A stretch of 64,000 nt of DNA from Streptomyces subrutilus (GCF_008704535.1 NZ_CP023701.1:3038001-3102000), one strand, 5' to 3'; counted from the first letter of the stretch, positions 8,448 through 17,044 are shown. Numbers and translations are program-made. The notes: generated from the sequence alone by a model not told the origin.

Positions 8448-8708
8448 TCAGCCGCCGAGGCCGTTCAGGCCGCCGGTGAGCGGGTTCAGCAGGCCGGTGA
8501 CCTGGGAGGTGGGGTCGCTGGACTGGTGGCCTTCCTCCGCGCCGACCTGCTGCTGGCTGGTGACGCCCTGGAGGGCGCCGGTGGCGCTGCCGAGCGCGTC
8601 GGTGAGACCGACGGCGGGGACGGCGGCCGAGGCGGTACCGGCGGCGACGACGGCGAAGGCGGCACCGAGAGCGGCGGCACCGATGGTCTGGGCTGCTGAC
8701 TTCTTCAT
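8448..8708 (-). CDS. Small secreted protein of unknown function
   Basis: An 86-residue protein starting MKKSAAQTIGAAAL, with a hydrophobic core and a signal peptidase site after AAGTASA near residue 28. The mature part is about 58 residues and rich in Gly, Gln, Ser and Leu, ending LLNPLTGGLNGLGG. It has no Cys, which argues against the chaplin and rodlin families. A ribosome binding site, AAGGA, lies at the expected distance upstream of ATG 8708. It is a single-gene unit just downstream of the add terminator. Confidence 0.78.
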   Translation of the reverse strand: MKKSAAQTIGAAALGAAFAVVAAGTASAAVPAVGLTDALGSATGALQGVTSQQQVGAEEGHQSSDPTSQVTGLLNPLTGGLNGLGG

Positions 8709-8793
8709 GAAAGATCGTCCTTGCGACGGGGAATTGAGCGGCTCCGCAAACTAGTCACTTCAAACCCGGTCCCGCAAACATCCTTAAATACGA

Positions 8794-8829
8794 GAAAGCG
8801 CCCGGGAATTGCTCCTCCCGGGCGCTTTC
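8794..8829 (-). terminator. Terminator of add
   Basis: A perfect 14-bp stem, GAAAGCGCCCGGGA (8794-8807) with TCCCGGGCGCTTTC (8816-8829), closes an 8-nt loop 18 bp past the add stop codon. Confidence 0.85.
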
Positions 8830-8847
8830 GGTCCGTCATGCCGTGGC

Positions 8848-9996
8848 CTAGGCCGAGACGGAACCCCTGGTGGAAGCGGTCTGCTGGAACAGCCATTCCG
8901 ACTTCAGCTCCGCGTAACCGGGCTTGATGACCTCGTTGATCATGGCCAGTCGTTCATCGAAAGGAATGAACGCGGACTTCATCGCATTGACGGTGAACCA
9001 CTGCATGTCGTCCAGCGTGTAGCCGAAGGTGTCGACCAGGTGCTCGAACTCGCGGCTCATGCTGGTGCCGCTCATCAGCCGGTTGTCGGTGTTGACGGTG
9101 AGCCTGAAGTGCAGCTTCCGCAGCAGTCCGATCGGGTGCTCGGCGTAGGAGGCGGCCGCGGCCGTCTGCAGGTTCGAGGTCGGGCACATCTCCAGGGGGA
9201 TGCGCTTGTCCCGTACGTACGAGGCCAGGCGGCCCAGCGTGACGGTGCCGTCCTCGGCGACCTCGATGTCGTCGATGATCTTCACACCGTGGCCGAGGCG
9301 GTCCGCGCCGCACCACTGCAGGGCCTGCCAGATCGACGGCAGGCCGAAGGCCTCGCCCGCGTGGATGGTGAAGTGGTTGTTCTCGCGCTTGAGGTACTCG
9401 AAGGCGTCGAGGTGGCGGGTGGGGGGGAACCCGGCCTCGGCGCCGGCGATGTCGAAACCGACCACGCCGTTGTCGCGGTAGCGGTTGGCCAGCTCGGCGA
9501 TCTCCAGCGCGCGGGCCGCGTGGCGCATCGCCGTCAGCAGGGCGCCGACGCGGATGCGGTGGCCGGCGGCCCTGGCGCGGCGCTCGCCCTCGCGGAAGCC
9601 GTCGTTCACGGCCTCGACGACCTCTTCGAGGGTCAGGCCGGCTTCCAGGTGCTGCTCGGGGGCGTACCGGATCTCGGCGTACACGACGCCGTCCTCGGCC
9701 AGGTCCTCGGCGCACTCGGCGGCGACCCGGAAGAGGGCCTCCTTCGTCTGCATGACCGCGCAGGTGTGCGCGAAGGTCTCCAGGTAGCGCGGGAGGGAGC
9801 CGGAGTCGGCGGCTTCCCGGAACCAGACGCCGAGCTTGTCGGCGTCGGTCTCGGGGAGGTTCTCGTAGCCGGCCTCGCGGGCCAGCTCGATGATGGTCCC
9901 GGGGCGCAGGCCACCGTCGAGGTGATCGTGCAGGAGCACCTTCGGGGCGCGGCGGATCTGGTCCGGGGTCGGCAGGTTGAGGGTCTCGCTCGTCAT
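8848..9996 (-). CDS. add: Adenosine deaminase
   Basis: This 382-residue enzyme deaminates (deoxy)adenosine to (deoxy)inosine. Metal ligands and catalytic residues are visible: HDHLDG (His23, His25), IHAGE (His212, Glu215), GHGV (His236) and NTDN (Asp304). The length is normal for the actinobacterial family. The ATG at 9996 has no Shine-Dalgarno sequence, and a TAGAGT -10 box ends 6 nt before it, so the mRNA is probably leaderless. A nucleoside-regulon palindrome lies 16 nt upstream, tying add to deoC, deoA and the nucleoside importer. Confidence 0.96.
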   Translation of the reverse strand: MTSETLNLPTPDQIRRAPKVLLHDHLDGGLRPGTIIELAREAGYENLPETDADKLGVWFREAADSGSLPRYLETFAHTCAVMQTKEALFRVAAECAEDLAEDGVVYAEIRYAPEQHLEAGLTLEEVVEAVNDGFREGERRARAAGHRIRVGALLTAMRHAARALEIAELANRYRDNGVVGFDIAGAEAGFPPTRHLDAFEYLKRENNHFTIHAGEAFGLPSIWQALQWCGADRLGHGVKIIDDIEVAEDGTVTLGRLASYVRDKRIPLEMCPTSNLQTAAAASYAEHPIGLLRKLHFRLTVNTDNRLMSGTSMSREFEHLVDTFGYTLDDMQWFTVNAMKSAFIPFDERLAMINEVIKPGYAELKSEWLFQQTASTRGSVSA

Positions 9997-10002
9997 CTGC
10001 GC

Positions 10003-10031
10003 ACTCTAGCTCCTACGCGCGTAGAGCGGTG
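10003..10031 (-). promoter_or_regulatory. add promoter with nucleoside-regulon operator
   Basis: The perfect palindrome CTACGCGCGTAG is at 10013-10024. The -10 TAGAGT is at 10003-10008 and a weak -35 CACCGC at 10026-10031, so the operator again sits in the -35/-10 spacer. The -10 is 6 nt from the add ATG, consistent with a leaderless transcript. Confidence 0.72.
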
Positions 10032-10110
10032 CCCCGGCGGCCTGCCTTGATATGTAACAGTGACCGTGCGGACGGGTTGCGTACACCTCGGGGTCTGAGA
10101 CTGTTCCGCC

Positions 10111-10836
10111 ATGGCACAGCATGCGCCGCCGGCGCGCGGGGCCCGCCTGGGGCGGGCGGCCGGCGCGAACGGCCCGGCAGAGACGGTCAGTGGTGTGGTG
10201 CTCCTGCTTCCCGGGGCCTCCCGCTTCTCCCCCGGTCCGCTGCGTCCGCTGGCCCGGGCCCTGGCCCGGGCGGGCGGCCCGCAGGGGCTGGTCGCGCACC
10301 CGGTCCTGCACGGCGGGGGCTCACCGCGCGAGGAGCAGGCGCGGTGGTCGGCGGACGAGGTGGTCCGGCGCTACGGCGACGTGCCGGTGTGCCTGGCCGG
10401 CTACGGCGCGGGGGGCCGGGCGGCGCTGCTGGCGGCCGGGCACGAGGCGGTGGGCTCCGTGCTGGCGCTGGCGCCCTGCCTGCCGGAGGGGCCGGCCGCG
10501 GCGGACGCGCCGGACCCGGTGAAACAGCTGTCGGGCCGGCAGGTGCTGATCGTGCACGGCACGAACGACGCGCGCAGCGACCCGGAGGCCTCGTTCCTCC
10601 TGGCGGCGCGGGCCAAGAAGGCGAACCGCTCGACCTGCCGGTTCGAGGTGCACTCGGACGGCCACGGGCTGCGCGAGCACCAGGCGGAAGTGGTGGCGCT
10701 GGCGGTGGACTTCGTCCTGGGCTCGGTGTTCTCGGGCCGGTACGCGCGCCCGCTGACCGACGCCCTGGCGGCGCCGCCGCCGCTGGGCCTGCGCATGCCG
10801 CTGGCCTCCGGCTTCGGCCGCCCCCCGCGCCGCTGA
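10111..10836 (+). CDS. Alpha/beta-hydrolase-fold protein lacking the nucleophile serine
   Basis: A 241-residue protein with the alpha/beta-hydrolase layout of a small dienelactone-hydrolase-like enzyme: GVVLLLPGASRFSPGPLRPL, the nucleophile elbow LAGYGAGG, LIVHGTNDARSDPE carrying the acid Asp, and HSDGHGLREH carrying the His. At the elbow the expected Gly-X-Ser-X-Gly reads Gly-Tyr-Gly-Ala-Gly, so the serine is replaced by glycine. Unless another residue substitutes, it cannot act as a serine hydrolase and may be a binding protein. It begins just beyond the add promoter in the opposite direction and converges on the ATP-grasp gene with 20 bp between. Confidence 0.78.
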   Translation: MAQHAPPARGARLGRAAGANGPAETVSGVVLLLPGASRFSPGPLRPLARALARAGGPQGLVAHPVLHGGGSPREEQARWSADEVVRRYGDVPVCLAGYGAGGRAALLAAGHEAVGSVLALAPCLPEGPAAADAPDPVKQLSGRQVLIVHGTNDARSDPEASFLLAARAKKANRSTCRFEVHSDGHGLREHQAEVVALAVDFVLGSVFSGRYARPLTDALAAPPPLGLRMPLASGFGRPPRR

Positions 10837-10856
10837 GCGCGCCGCGGCCCGGCGCC

Positions 10857-12071
10857 CTACGCCTCCGGCCGGGCCTGCCCGAGCAGTCCGGTGGCCCGGT
10901 CCAGGGTGCGGGTCAGGGAGCCGGGGGTGGGGGCGGTGGCCAGGACGTACGCGTGGTGCAGCGCGCCCGTCGGGGCGCTGCGGACGGTGGAGCCCGGCGG
11001 TACCTCCAGCTGGACCCGGACCACGCCCGGCACGGCGCGGGCGGCGGCGACGGCGGGCCGGACGCCGTCGAGGCGGCGGCCGGGCGGGAAGTCGACGTAG
11101 CGCAGGCCGGCGTAGGCGGTGCGCGGCCGGCGCACGGGCTCGGGCAGGCCCAGGCCGGCGGCGAGCGCGAGGCCCAGCACGTCGGTGCCGTGGGCGAGCC
11201 GGAGCAGCCGGGCGAACTCCTCGCCGCCCGGGCGGGCGTGGCACTCGACGAGGCGGGGGCCGCGCGGGGTGAGGATGACCTCGGTGTGGGAGGGGCCGTC
11301 GCGGTGGCCGGCGAGGTCGAGGACGCCGCGGACCAGGGCCCGTACGGCCGCGGCGGTCTCGGCGGGCAGGGCCACGGGCAGTTCGTGGCCGGCGGCGGTC
11401 AGCTCCGGACCCCGGCGTCTGCGGGCCCAGCCGAGGACGCGGTGGCGGCCGGCGCGGGAGAGGGCCTCGACGGCGAGCTCGGGGCCTTCGAGGAACTCCT
11501 CGACGAGCAGGTCGGTGACCTCGGGGTAGGCGCGGGCGGCGGCCCGGGCCCCGTGCGCGTCGCGGACGAGGCGCAGGCCTTCGCCGTCGGCTCCGGCGCG
11601 GGGCTTGACGACGCAGGGGTAGCCGATGAGGGCGGCGAGGAAGGGGAGGGTCGCCGCGCGTCCGCAGCGGGCGAAGGATACGGGCCGGCCGGGGTGCAGG
11701 GCGTTGGAGCGGGCGCGCAGGGCGGCCTTGTCCATGAGGGCCCCGACGGCGGCCGCGGGAGTGCCGGGCAGGCCGAGTTCCTCGTTGGCCCGGGCGGCGG
11801 ACAGGGCTCCGGCGGCGTCGAAGCCGAAGACGGCGGCCCGGCCCCGGCGGACCTCTTCCATCCGGGCGACGGCCCCGACGAGACGGCGGTGGTCGCGCCA
11901 GTCCGTCCGTACCTGCCGCTCCGCCCCCTCACGGTCGGATGACACCGATGGATCCGGCGCGACCACCACGATGCGCGCGCCCGCGCGGCGGGCGGCCGCC
12001 ACCACGGCGGGTCGCGGGCTCAGCAGCACGGCCACGGGCCCACGCGCCTCCACGGGTGTCCCCTGCCGCAT
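10857..12071 (-). CDS. ATP-grasp domain enzyme (carboxylate-amine ligase type)
   Basis: A 404-residue ATP-grasp protein. A pre-ATP-grasp Rossmann-like domain (VAVLLSPRPAVVAAARRAGA) is followed by the ATP-grasp fold: MDKAALRA, YPCVVKPRAGADGEGLRLV, LLVEEFLEGPELAVEAL and RLVECHARPGGEEF with metal-binding Glu. These proteins join a carboxylate to an amine through an acyl phosphate; the substrates here are unknown. ATG 12071 follows GGGGGGAG at good spacing; the reading frame extends further upstream but without conservation or a ribosome binding site. It diverges from the LuxR-type regulator gene at 12209, which may control it. Confidence 0.85.
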   Translation of the reverse strand: MRQGTPVEARGPVAVLLSPRPAVVAAARRAGARIVVVAPDPSVSSDREGAERQVRTDWRDHRRLVGAVARMEEVRRGRAAVFGFDAAGALSAARANEELGLPGTPAAAVGALMDKAALRARSNALHPGRPVSFARCGRAATLPFLAALIGYPCVVKPRAGADGEGLRLVRDAHGARAAARAYPEVTDLLVEEFLEGPELAVEALSRAGRHRVLGWARRRRGPELTAAGHELPVALPAETAAAVRALVRGVLDLAGHRDGPSHTEVILTPRGPRLVECHARPGGEEFARLLRLAHGTDVLGLALAAGLGLPEPVRRPRTAYAGLRYVDFPPGRRLDGVRPAVAAARAVPGVVRVQLEVPPGSTVRSAPTGALHHAYVLATAPTPGSLTRTLDRATGLLGQARPEA

Positions 12072-12208
12072 CCCGCGCTCCCCCCTCACGCCGTGCTGCC
12101 ACTGTGCCGGTTCGGCATATGCCGAGGGCCGCGGGGCAGGCATCGTCTTGCCGCCTTGCGGGAACACGAGGGGTTTACGAACAGACACAGTCCGGGACGA
12201 ATACGCCT

Positions 12209-13222
12209 ATGCCAGCCGATCACCGCACCGGAGAATCCGCCGAGCTCAGCCCGGCGGCCAGGCGCCTGTACGCGTACGCCGTCGAGCGGCACTCCTTCGA
12301 CGCGGGCGAGGCCACCGGCGCCCTGGGGGTCCGTGCGGCCGCCGCGATCACCGAGCTGTCCGCCGCGCACCTGCTCCAGCGGGCGCCGGGCGGCGGGCCG
12401 GACCGGTGGAGCGCCGTCGCGCCGCGGGCGGCGGCGGCGCGGGCGCTGGCTCCGCTGGCCCTGCTCGTCCGGGAGACGCACGACGAGATGGACCGGCTGC
12501 GGGGGCGGCTGGAGGAGCTGGTCCCGGCGTACGAGGCGGGGACGGCGCACCGGGACCTGAGCGGGTCGGGCCGCCTGGAGCTGGTCACGGACCTGGGCGC
12601 GGTACGGGGGCTGATCGCGCAGCTGGTCGCGTCCTGCGAGCGGGAGCTGCTGACCTCGCAGCCGGGCGGGGGCCGGCCGCTGGAGACGCTGGAGGAGTCG
12701 ATCGGCCGCGACGAGTCGCTGCTGGCGCGCGGGGTCCGGATGCGGACGATCTACCAGCACACGGCGCGCTACTCGCGGCCCACGGCGGCGTACGTGGAGC
12801 GGGTGACGGCGCTGGGGGCGCAGGTGCGGACACTGGGCGACGGGCTGATGCGGATGCTGGTCTTCGACGAGCACACGGGGCTGATGGCGGTGCCGGACCG
12901 CAGCGGGGCGGCGCTGGTGGTGCGGGAGCCGAGCGTCGTGCACTTCATGACGTCGGCGTTCGAGCGGTCCTGGCTCGGGGCGCGGCCGTTCCCGTTGACG
13001 GTGAGTCCGGACGCGGCCCGGTCGATCTCGGACGAGCTGCGGCAGACGATCGTGCGGCTGCTGTCGGAGGGGCTGGAGGACAAGGTGATCGCGCGCCGGC
13101 TGGGCATGTCGGAGCGGACCTGCCAGCGCCACATCGCGGAGATCATGCGGGCGGTGGGTGCCAAGTCCCGCTTCCAGGCCGGGTTCCTGCTGTCCTCGTA
13201 TCCGGCGCCCGGGTCCCCGTAG
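12209..13222 (+). CDS. LuxR-type transcriptional regulator
   Basis: A 337-residue regulator. The N-terminus resembles a winged helix (AARRLYAYAVERHSFDAGE), followed by a coiled segment, a central domain with GVRMRTIYQHTARY, and a C-terminal LuxR helix-turn-helix, LEDKVIARRLGMSERTCQRH, near residues 290-310. It has no phosphoreceiver domain. A second protein of the same architecture is encoded at 58317-59276, so these form a paralogous pair. The ATG at 12209 has little ribosome binding site. It diverges from the ATP-grasp gene and converges on the LysR gene with 5 bp between. Confidence 0.85.
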   Translation: MPADHRTGESAELSPAARRLYAYAVERHSFDAGEATGALGVRAAAAITELSAAHLLQRAPGGGPDRWSAVAPRAAAARALAPLALLVRETHDEMDRLRGRLEELVPAYEAGTAHRDLSGSGRLELVTDLGAVRGLIAQLVASCERELLTSQPGGGRPLETLEESIGRDESLLARGVRMRTIYQHTARYSRPTAAYVERVTALGAQVRTLGDGLMRMLVFDEHTGLMAVPDRSGAALVVREPSVVHFMTSAFERSWLGARPFPLTVSPDAARSISDELRQTIVRLLSEGLEDKVIARRLGMSERTCQRHIAEIMRAVGAKSRFQAGFLLSSYPAPGSP

Positions 13223-13227
13223 GCCGC

Positions 13228-14172
13228 TCAGCCCTGCGGCTCCAGTTCGGGGATGAGGCGGCCGCGGCGGGAGAGCAGGAAGCGCTTGAACTCGGCGACG
13301 GGCGGGGTGTCGGGGTGGCCGTCGAGCCAGGCGACGCCGATCTCGCGCACGGCGCGCGGGGCGGTGACGGTCAGCTCGACCACGCCGGGCCGGGCCACGG
13401 CCGGGGGCGGCAGCAGGGCCACCCCGAGCCCGGCGGCGACCAGGCCGCGCAGGGTCTCGGCCTCTTCTCCCTCGAAGGCGACGCGGGGGGTGAATCCGGC
13501 CTCCGCGCACAGGTCGTCGGTGATGCGGCGCAGGCCGTAGCCCGGTTCCAGGGTGACGAAGGTTTCGTCGGCGGCTTCGGCGAGGCGGATCCGCTTGCGG
13601 CCGGCGAGGCGGTGGTCGTCCGGGACGACCAGGCGCAGCCGCTGTTCGTCGAGCCGGCGGGCCACGAGGTCGGGGGCGTCGGGCAGCGGCGAGGTCAGGC
13701 AGAGGTCGAGCTCGCCGGCGCGCAGCCGCTCCAGCATGGCCTCGCCGTAGTTCTGGACGAGGGAGAAGCGGATGCGGGGGTGGTCGGCGCGGAAGGCGCG
13801 GATGAGGCCGGGCACGGTTTCGGAGCCGAGGGTGTGCAGGAAGCCGAAGGCGACCTTGCCGGCGGCGGGGTCGGCGTCCTGCTGGACGGATTCGGCGGCG
13901 CGGGCGATCTCGGTGAGGGCCCGCTCGGTGGAGGCGAGGAAGGCGTGGCCCGCCGTGGTGAGGGCGACGGTGCGGCCCTTGCGGGCGAACAGCGTGACGC
14001 CGAGGTCCTGTTCGAGCCGGACCATGGCGCGGGAGAGGGTGGACTGCGGGACCCCCAGCTCGTGCGCGGCGCGGGTGACGTGCTCGTGCCGGGCCACGGC
14101 CGCGAAGTACGCGAGGCGCGGGGCCAGCAGACGTGTCACCGCCATGTCTTCTTCGTAACGGTTCATCGACAT
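13228..14172 (-). CDS. LysR-family transcriptional regulator
   Basis: A 314-residue LysR protein. The winged helix-turn-helix (HEHVTRAAHELGVPQSTLSR, then MVRLEQDLGVTLFARKGRTV) lies within the first 75 residues, and a periplasmic-binding-type effector domain makes up the rest. AAGAGGG precedes both ATG 14172 and ATG 14166; I took the first. It is divergent from the MFS exporter gene with 92 bp between, the usual LysR arrangement, so it probably controls that exporter and itself. The inducer is unknown. Confidence 0.88.
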   Translation of the reverse strand: MSMNRYEEDMAVTRLLAPRLAYFAAVARHEHVTRAAHELGVPQSTLSRAMVRLEQDLGVTLFARKGRTVALTTAGHAFLASTERALTEIARAAESVQQDADPAAGKVAFGFLHTLGSETVPGLIRAFRADHPRIRFSLVQNYGEAMLERLRAGELDLCLTSPLPDAPDLVARRLDEQRLRLVVPDDHRLAGRKRIRLAEAADETFVTLEPGYGLRRITDDLCAEAGFTPRVAFEGEEAETLRGLVAAGLGVALLPPPAVARPGVVELTVTAPRAVREIGVAWLDGHPDTPPVAEFKRFLLSRRGRLIPELEPQG

Positions 14173-14228
14173 GCACCCTCTTGAGCTGTACTGATGCGCG
14201 AGTGGATCGATTATTGCGAATCCGTGCA

Positions 14229-14258
14229 TTGGACGCATGAAAAAGACGTGCCTACCGT
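14229..14258 (+). promoter_or_regulatory. Housekeeping-type promoter of the MFS gene
   Basis: TTGGAC (14229-14234) and TACCGT (14253-14258) are 18 bp apart, and the -10 ends 6 nt before ATG 14265. No Shine-Dalgarno sequence is present, so a leaderless mRNA is expected. The LysR operator should overlap this region. Confidence 0.7.
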
Positions 14259-14264
14259 CGACGT

Positions 14265-15596
14265 ATGCCTCCCGCTCATACCGGGGCGCCCGTCATCGCG
14301 GGTGCCTCCACCTCGCCGTTCCCGGACCCGACCCGGGTCCCGTCCTCCCCCGGCACTTCCGCGGCCCCCGCGGCCCCCGAGGCCCGCGAGCCCGGCCGTC
14401 CCGGTTACCGCCGCATGAGCCTCGCGCTCTTCGCCGCCGGCCTCGCGACCTTCGCCCTCCTCTACTCCACGCAGGCACTGCTGCCCGCGATCTCCGACGG
14501 GTTCGGCGTGACGGCCGGTCAGGCCAGCTGGACGGTGTCGGCGGCCACGGGTGCGCTCGCGCTGTTCGTGCTGCCGCTGAGCGCGCTGTCCGAGCGGTTC
14601 GGGCGCACCCGGATGATGACCTGGTCGATGGCGGTGGCCGTGGGCGTCTCCCTGCTGGTGCCGTTCGCTCCGAGCCTGGAGTGGCTGGTGGTGCTGCGGG
14701 CCGTCCAGGGCGCGGCGATCGCCGGCATCCCGGCCTCCGCGATGGCGTACCTCGCGGAAGAGGTGAAGCCGAAGGCGCTGATCGGGGCGATCGGCCTGTT
14801 CGTGGCGGGCAACTCCATCGGCGGCATGAGCGGCCGGCTGGTCACGGGCTGGGCGGCGCAGCTGGGCGGCTGGCGGGTGGGCCTGCTGACCGTGGGGCTG
14901 ATGTCGCTGGTGTGCGCGGTGGCCTTCCTGGCGCTGCTGCCCCGGGCCCGCTTCTTCCGGCCGGCGTCGCTCAACCCGCGCGCGGTGGGCCGTACCGTCG
15001 CCGGTCACCTGCGCGATCCGCTGCTGCTGCGGCTGTACGGGATCGGCGCGCTGTTCATGACGGTGTTCGGCGCCGTGTACACGGTGATCGGCTACCGCCT
15101 GGTGGACGAGCCGTTCTCGCTGGGGCAGGGCGTGGTCGGCTCGATCTTCCTGGTCTACCTGGTCGGTACGGTCTCCTCCGCGGCGGCGGGCCGGCTGGTG
15201 GGCAGGACCGGGCGCCGGGGCGCGCTGTACCTGGCGGTGACCACGACGGCGCTGGGCCTGCTGTGCTCGCTGGCCGACTCGCTGCCGCTGATCCTGGCGG
15301 GGCTGGTCCTGATCACCGCGGGCTTCTTCGCGGGGCACGCGGTGGCCTCGGCCGCCGTGAGCCGCACCGCGCGCACCGGCCGGGCGCAGGCCTCCGCGCT
15401 CTACCAGTCCGCCTACTACCTCGGCTCCAGCGCCGGCGGCACGCTGGGCGCGCTCGCCTACCACGCGGCGGGGTGGGAGGCGACGGTGGGCATCGCGCTG
15501 CTGGCGGTCCTCGGCGTCGTGTCGATCACCCTGTACGGCTCGCACGCGGCCCGCGCCGAGCGGCGCACGGGGGTCCCGGCGGCCGTGGCGCGCTGA
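14265..15596 (+). CDS. MFS transporter (YnfM-like exporter)
   Basis: A 443-residue major facilitator protein with about 48 Pro/Ala-rich cytoplasmic residues and then 12 predicted membrane segments. The loop 2-3 motif reads LSERFGRTRMM (the family's G-X-X-X-D-R-X-G-R-R/K variant). SAYYLGSSAGGTLG in the second half is typical of the YnfM/drug-exporter group. It probably exports a small molecule by proton antiport. The divergent LysR gene is the likely regulator. The start ATG 14265 agrees with the leaderless promoter. Confidence 0.9.
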   Translation: MPPAHTGAPVIAGASTSPFPDPTRVPSSPGTSAAPAAPEAREPGRPGYRRMSLALFAAGLATFALLYSTQALLPAISDGFGVTAGQASWTVSAATGALALFVLPLSALSERFGRTRMMTWSMAVAVGVSLLVPFAPSLEWLVVLRAVQGAAIAGIPASAMAYLAEEVKPKALIGAIGLFVAGNSIGGMSGRLVTGWAAQLGGWRVGLLTVGLMSLVCAVAFLALLPRARFFRPASLNPRAVGRTVAGHLRDPLLLRLYGIGALFMTVFGAVYTVIGYRLVDEPFSLGQGVVGSIFLVYLVGTVSSAAAGRLVGRTGRRGALYLAVTTTALGLLCSLADSLPLILAGLVLITAGFFAGHAVASAAVSRTARTGRAQASALYQSAYYLGSSAGGTLGALAYHAAGWEATVGIALLAVLGVVSITLYGSHAARAERRTGVPAAVAR

Positions 15597-15631
15597 CCCG
15601 GCGGGGGGCGGTCGGCAGTCGCGCCGGCCGG

Positions 15632-15695
15632 CGTTCGCGTCGGCCGGGGTTCGCGTCGGCCGGCGTTCGCCCCGGCCGGCGTTCGTGCAGGTCGG
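15632..15695 (+). repeat. Four tandem 16-bp repeats
   Basis: Four consecutive 16-bp units start at 15632, 15648, 15664 and 15680. Units 1 and 2 share GTTCGCGTCGGCCGG, unit 3 differs at two positions and unit 4 is degenerate. A fifth weak copy may precede them at 15616-15631. The array lies between the MFS stop and the ECF sigma gene and does not code for anything evident. Confidence 0.8.
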
Positions 15696-15738
15696 CGACC
15701 GTCACCGGTGCTTCCGGCTGCCGTTGTCAGAGCCCTCG

Positions 15739-15767
15739 GGTAGGTTCCCAAGGAGTAGGAACTTACC
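15739..15767. promoter_or_regulatory. Inverted repeat upstream of the ECF sigma gene
   Basis: Arms GGTAGGTTCC (15739-15748) and GGAACTTACC (15758-15767) pair with one mismatch across a 9-nt spacer, ending 14 nt before the sigma factor ATG. It is a good candidate operator or a hairpin over the translation start. No cognate regulator is identified. Confidence 0.55.
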
Positions 15768-15781
15768 TGGGGGCGACAGCC

Positions 15782-16798
15782 ATGAGTGACCTCGCGACGA
15801 CGCCGGCGGACCTGGACCTGGACGCGGCGATGGACCGGTACCGGACGGAGCTGACCGGCTACTGCTACCGGATGCTCGGCTCCGCCTTCGACGCCGAGGA
15901 CGCGGTGCAGGACACCTACATCCGCGCCTGGCGCAGCCACTCCGCGTTCGAGGGGCGCTCCTCGCTGCGCTCGTGGCTGTACCGGATCGCCACCAACGTC
16001 TGCCTGGACCTGCTGAAGGCCGGGAACCGGCGCGCACGGCCCATGGACCTCACCGCTCCGCAGCACCAGGCCTCCGCCGTGCTCAACGAGCGGTCCGAGG
16101 TGACCTGGCTGGAGCCGGTGCCGGACGGCCGGGTGCTCCCGCAGCACGCGGACCCCGCCGAGACGGCGCTGGCGAAGGAGTCGGTGCGGCTGGCGTTCGT
16201 CGCGGCGCTGCAGCACCTGCCCGCGAAGCAGCGGGCGGTGCTGATCCTGCGCGAGGTGCTGGCCTGGAAGGCGGACGAGGTCGCGAAGCTGCTCGACACC
16301 ACGGTGGCGTCGGTGAACAGCGCGCTCCAGCGGGCCCGGGCGACCATGGCCGGCCAGGCGCTGCGCGAGAGCGACCCGGCGGACCCGCTGGACGCGGAAC
16401 AGGCGAAGCTGCTGGAGCAGTACCTGGCCGCCTTCGAGGCGTACGACATCTCCCGGCTCACCACGCTGCTGCACGAGGACGCGGTGCTGTCGATGCCGCC
16501 GTTCGACCTGTGGCTCCGGGGGCACGAGGACATCGCCGCCTGGCACCTGAACCAGGGCATCGGCTGCAAGGGTTCGCGGCTGGTCCCGACCACGGCGAAC
16601 GGGATGCCGGCCTTCGGGCAGTACCGGCCGCGCGAGGACGGGACGCCCGGTCACACGCCGTGGGCGCTCCAGGTGCTGGAGGTGTCAGGGGGGAAGATCG
16701 TCGGCCTCAACGCCTTCCTGGACACGGCCCGGTGGTTCCCGCTCTTCGGCCTCCCCGAGCAGCTCGACGAGTCCGACGAGGTGCAGCAGACCGCGTAG
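15782..16798 (+). CDS. ECF sigma factor with C-terminal SnoaL-like domain (SigG/TIGR02960 type)
   Basis: A 338-residue sigma factor. Region 2 is near residues 20-85 (YCYRMLGSAFDAEDAVQDTY, then IRAWRS, and SWLYRIATNVCLD). Region 4 is near residues 140-195 (LPAKQRAVLILREVLAWKAD, then EVAKLLDTTVASVNSALQRA). It is followed by about 120 residues of a SnoaL/NTF2-like domain ending RWFPLFGLP. In such factors the C-terminal domain replaces a separate anti-sigma and tunes activity. ATG 15782 lies just after an inverted repeat. Its last 114 bp overlap a convergent STAS-domain gene. Confidence 0.9.
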   Translation: MSDLATTPADLDLDAAMDRYRTELTGYCYRMLGSAFDAEDAVQDTYIRAWRSHSAFEGRSSLRSWLYRIATNVCLDLLKAGNRRARPMDLTAPQHQASAVLNERSEVTWLEPVPDGRVLPQHADPAETALAKESVRLAFVAALQHLPAKQRAVLILREVLAWKADEVAKLLDTTVASVNSALQRARATMAGQALRESDPADPLDAEQAKLLEQYLAAFEAYDISRLTTLLHEDAVLSMPPFDLWLRGHEDIAAWHLNQGIGCKGSRLVPTTANGMPAFGQYRPREDGTPGHTPWALQVLEVSGGKIVGLNAFLDTARWFPLFGLPEQLDESDEVQQTA

Positions 16799-17023
16799 GG
16801 CGGGCCCGGCCCCGGTGACGGTGAGGGTCCCGCGGCCGTGCGCGGCCAGCCGGAGCCGGGCCAGGGCCTGTACGGCGCCCAGGTCGGGCGCGGTGACGGC
16901 GGCGGCGTCGCACACCACCGCGCCCGCACCGCCGTCGTACAGCCGGGCCAGGCGTGCGCAGAGCCGGGCCGCGTCCAGGGCGGTGGGGGTCGGTCCGGGC
17001 AGGACGAGTCGCGTGATCTCCAC
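16685..17023 (-). CDS. STAS-domain protein (anti-sigma antagonist-like)
   Basis: A 112-residue protein. The STAS core runs from VEITRLVLPGPTP through AVVCDAAAVTAPDLGAVQAL to LTVTGAGPALRGLLHLVGL. STAS proteins such as SpoIIAA bind anti-sigma kinases; the expected phospho-acceptor position (D-S-S/T) reads VTAPD here, with Thr as the only candidate. I prefer GTG 17023, which follows GGGGGAG; ATG 17056 is an alternative. Its last 114 bp are antisense to the end of the ECF sigma gene. I recall the same convergent pairing in other Streptomyces, which supports a real gene. Confidence 0.68.
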   Translation of the reverse strand: MEITRLVLPGPTPTALDAARLCARLARLYDGGAGAVVCDAAAVTAPDLGAVQALARLRLAAHGRGTLTVTGAGPALRGLLHLVGLVELLGEAEEREPPGRVQEGVEADDLPP

Positions 17024-17044
17024 GTGGGGGTGACTCCCCCGGCG

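Noticed and set aside
10111..10836. Annotating this as an active serine hydrolase
   Set aside because: The nucleophile position is Gly in the elbow LAGYGAGG, so catalysis by the standard mechanism is not supported.
15616..15695. CRISPR-like array
   Set aside because: The 16-bp units are directly adjacent with no spacers and no cas genes nearby, so they are simple tandem repeats.
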